A DNA stretch of 64,000 nucleotides from Atherinomorus stipes. Its lineage: Eukaryota; Chordata; Actinopteri; Atheriniformes; Atherinidae. The notes below the pieces were generated by a model. It saw only the letters and a list, made by a program, of their open reading frames with translations. It did no database searches and was not told the DNA's origin. The stretch covers positions 1,550,001-1,614,000 of the forward strand of contig JALJCO010001098.1 of assembly GCA_023101725.1 (NCBI GenBank), read 5' to 3'. This document shows positions 62,641-64,000 of the stretch, in pieces; position 1 is the first letter of the stretch; each line of letters starts with the position of its first letter. Position numbers and translations under genes: made by a program.

Positions 62641-64000
62641 TTTCAGGTATGGAAGAGGATTGGGGCCACCAAAGAAAAAATTTAATTCTGAGGGGAAAAA
62701 AGTCAGAATTCTGACATTTTTCTCAGATTTTTTCTTTTTTTCTTCAGTGATCCTTACCTCTTCTGTACTCTGGGATTAAAACCTTTAAATTAATTTGCAT
62801 AAACAGCAATAAATGTATAAAGTGTTTAAACTGAGTCCAGGTTATCAGAGAAAAAAGGTGCACCACAGGAAGACAAGAGGGACAAATCTGTCAATCAAAT
62901 GAAAAAAGTAAATATAATCAATTAGATATGTTCATTTTGAAGGAAATGTAATAACAGTTCTATATTAAAGCTTGAATATTGGTACTGCATTAACTGCAGA
63001 AGAACATATGTGCAGCATAGATGTGATGTTACTGATGAATTCTCTTTTTAAGGGCCAACCCATTTACTTGAAACGCAGCAGCTGCCTACCGCTGACATCA
63101 CAGCGTAGAGGAGGATGAAACATTGACAGGCAAGAACATGACACACTCTGCTCTGCTGACTGCCTGCTGACCTGTGAGCTCACTCATTTAATCAGTTATT
63201 TTCCGTTAACATGCCTGCGAGCTTGTTATAAAACCGCCTGCTGCAGCTCAAATTCAAACACGAGTGTTTTTGCTTTGGATTCCAAACCACTCATCCTGGA
63301 TCTGATGAGGTCTTTACACAAGAATATAATCATTTCAGCAGAGATTTTTCTTTTAAAAGTTCATTTTAGCAAATGTAGCTTTTTTCATGGCGCCTGTAGC
63401 TTTTGCAACAGGGCTGTGATTCATTGCTGGGGAGCAGAACCCGGGACTTATGGCAAACTGCTGTAGAGATTTGCATATTCTGTCTCTGCCTTGTTGCAGT
63501 GAGCGATGGAGGCCTGAGCTACAGAGGCTGCGCCAAGAACAGGGAACAAGACTCTGCTAATTTCCTTGCAAAAATTCATAATTAACATGTTCGATGTAGA
63601 GGCTGCAGTTGTCAGGGTAACTGATGACACCACATTATCACTTAGCGCTTCTGCACCCTCAAATCCCCCCTCTTCCTTCCAATTCATCAAGCTGCCAATG
63701 AAGAGCTCCTAGAAGGGAGGAAAGAGGAGGACGACCCCACCTAAACTCATTTTAAGCCCCTATTTATTCACAGAAGCGGGTTCACGAACCTTTATTAGTC
63801 TGGTATTAATCTTGGAAAGTCAATTACCATAATAGATGATAATATGTTACGATAGAGAGACCAGGACCCAGCAGAGCCCTGAATCATCACATAAACTCTA
63901 CATTTACGGTGGTAACCTTCATTTTCTCTAAAAGGCTCATTTCACCCAATTAATTCTTAAACCTGCCGTTACAGAGCAGTGTCATTTCATTGTCCATGAT
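62641..64000. other. unique-looking sequence at window end
   Basis: No repeat was recognised. A TATAAAA with an upstream TGACATCA lies at 63090-63235, and the last 250 bases are AT-rich with several TAAT cores. No supported coding exon. Confidence 0.4.

Noticed and set aside
63403..63585. Frame with a TTGTTGCAG acceptor (GLSYRGCAKNREQ)
   Set aside because: Plausible splice acceptor but no donor, no conserved peptide known to me, and it ends quickly.

Overview
The window is vertebrate nuclear DNA, almost certainly from a teleost fish. The evidence is a split gene with GT-AG introns, a dense load of small DNA transposons of fish type (hAT-like, TTAA-target and Tc1-like elements), L2 and SINE fragments, and microsatellites. 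No prokaryotic gene organisation, CRISPR, tRNA or rRNA gene was seen. The species cannot be named from the sequence.

The only gene I can support firmly is cnot3, encoding subunit 3 of the CCR4-NOT mRNA deadenylase complex. It lies on the + strand. Fourteen coding exons run from 2795 to the stop codon at 30125-30127. Exon phases match throughout except in exon 7. The first ~86 residues (by comparison with human CNOT3 from memory) are encoded upstream of the window. The exons here encode about 830 residues: the end of the Not3 N-terminal coiled-coil domain (exons 1-4), a long Ser/Gly/Thr-rich linker (exons 5-10) and the C-terminal NOT box (exons 11-14). Exon 7 (15675-16619) carries a 1-nt frame disruption. 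It is most simply explained by a missing C in the run at 16008-16012, probably an assembly or base-calling error. The 3' UTR runs to a proximal poly(A) signal near 31045 or, more likely for the longest form, to a pair of signals at 33759-33785.

The introns and the ~30 kb downstream are filled with transposons inserted into each other. (1) hAT-like elements with TAGGGATGCA ends and 8-bp target-site duplications. (2) A ~300-bp hAT-like MITE with TAGGGCTGGG ends whose interior is built from variants of the palindrome GAAATCTCGCGAGATTTC; this contains TCTCGCGAGA, the known BANP/ZBTB33 (Kaiso) site. (3) Several families with TTAA targets and TTAAAGG ends (piggyBac- or Kolobok-like). (4) Tc1-like elements, including one 2.27-kb copy at 54439-56710 with a decayed transposase. 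(5) Large foldback palindromes at 14714-15356 and 39293-40848. In several places a second copy in the same window preserves the empty site, so the order of insertion can be read directly.

From 33.8 kb to the end no convincing gene was found. Weak exon-like signals (48765-48795, 56881-57075, 47267-48308) are given only as findings. Three G-rich blocks (40945-41290, 52320-52435, 55620-56260) look like damaged or artefactual sequence rather than biology.
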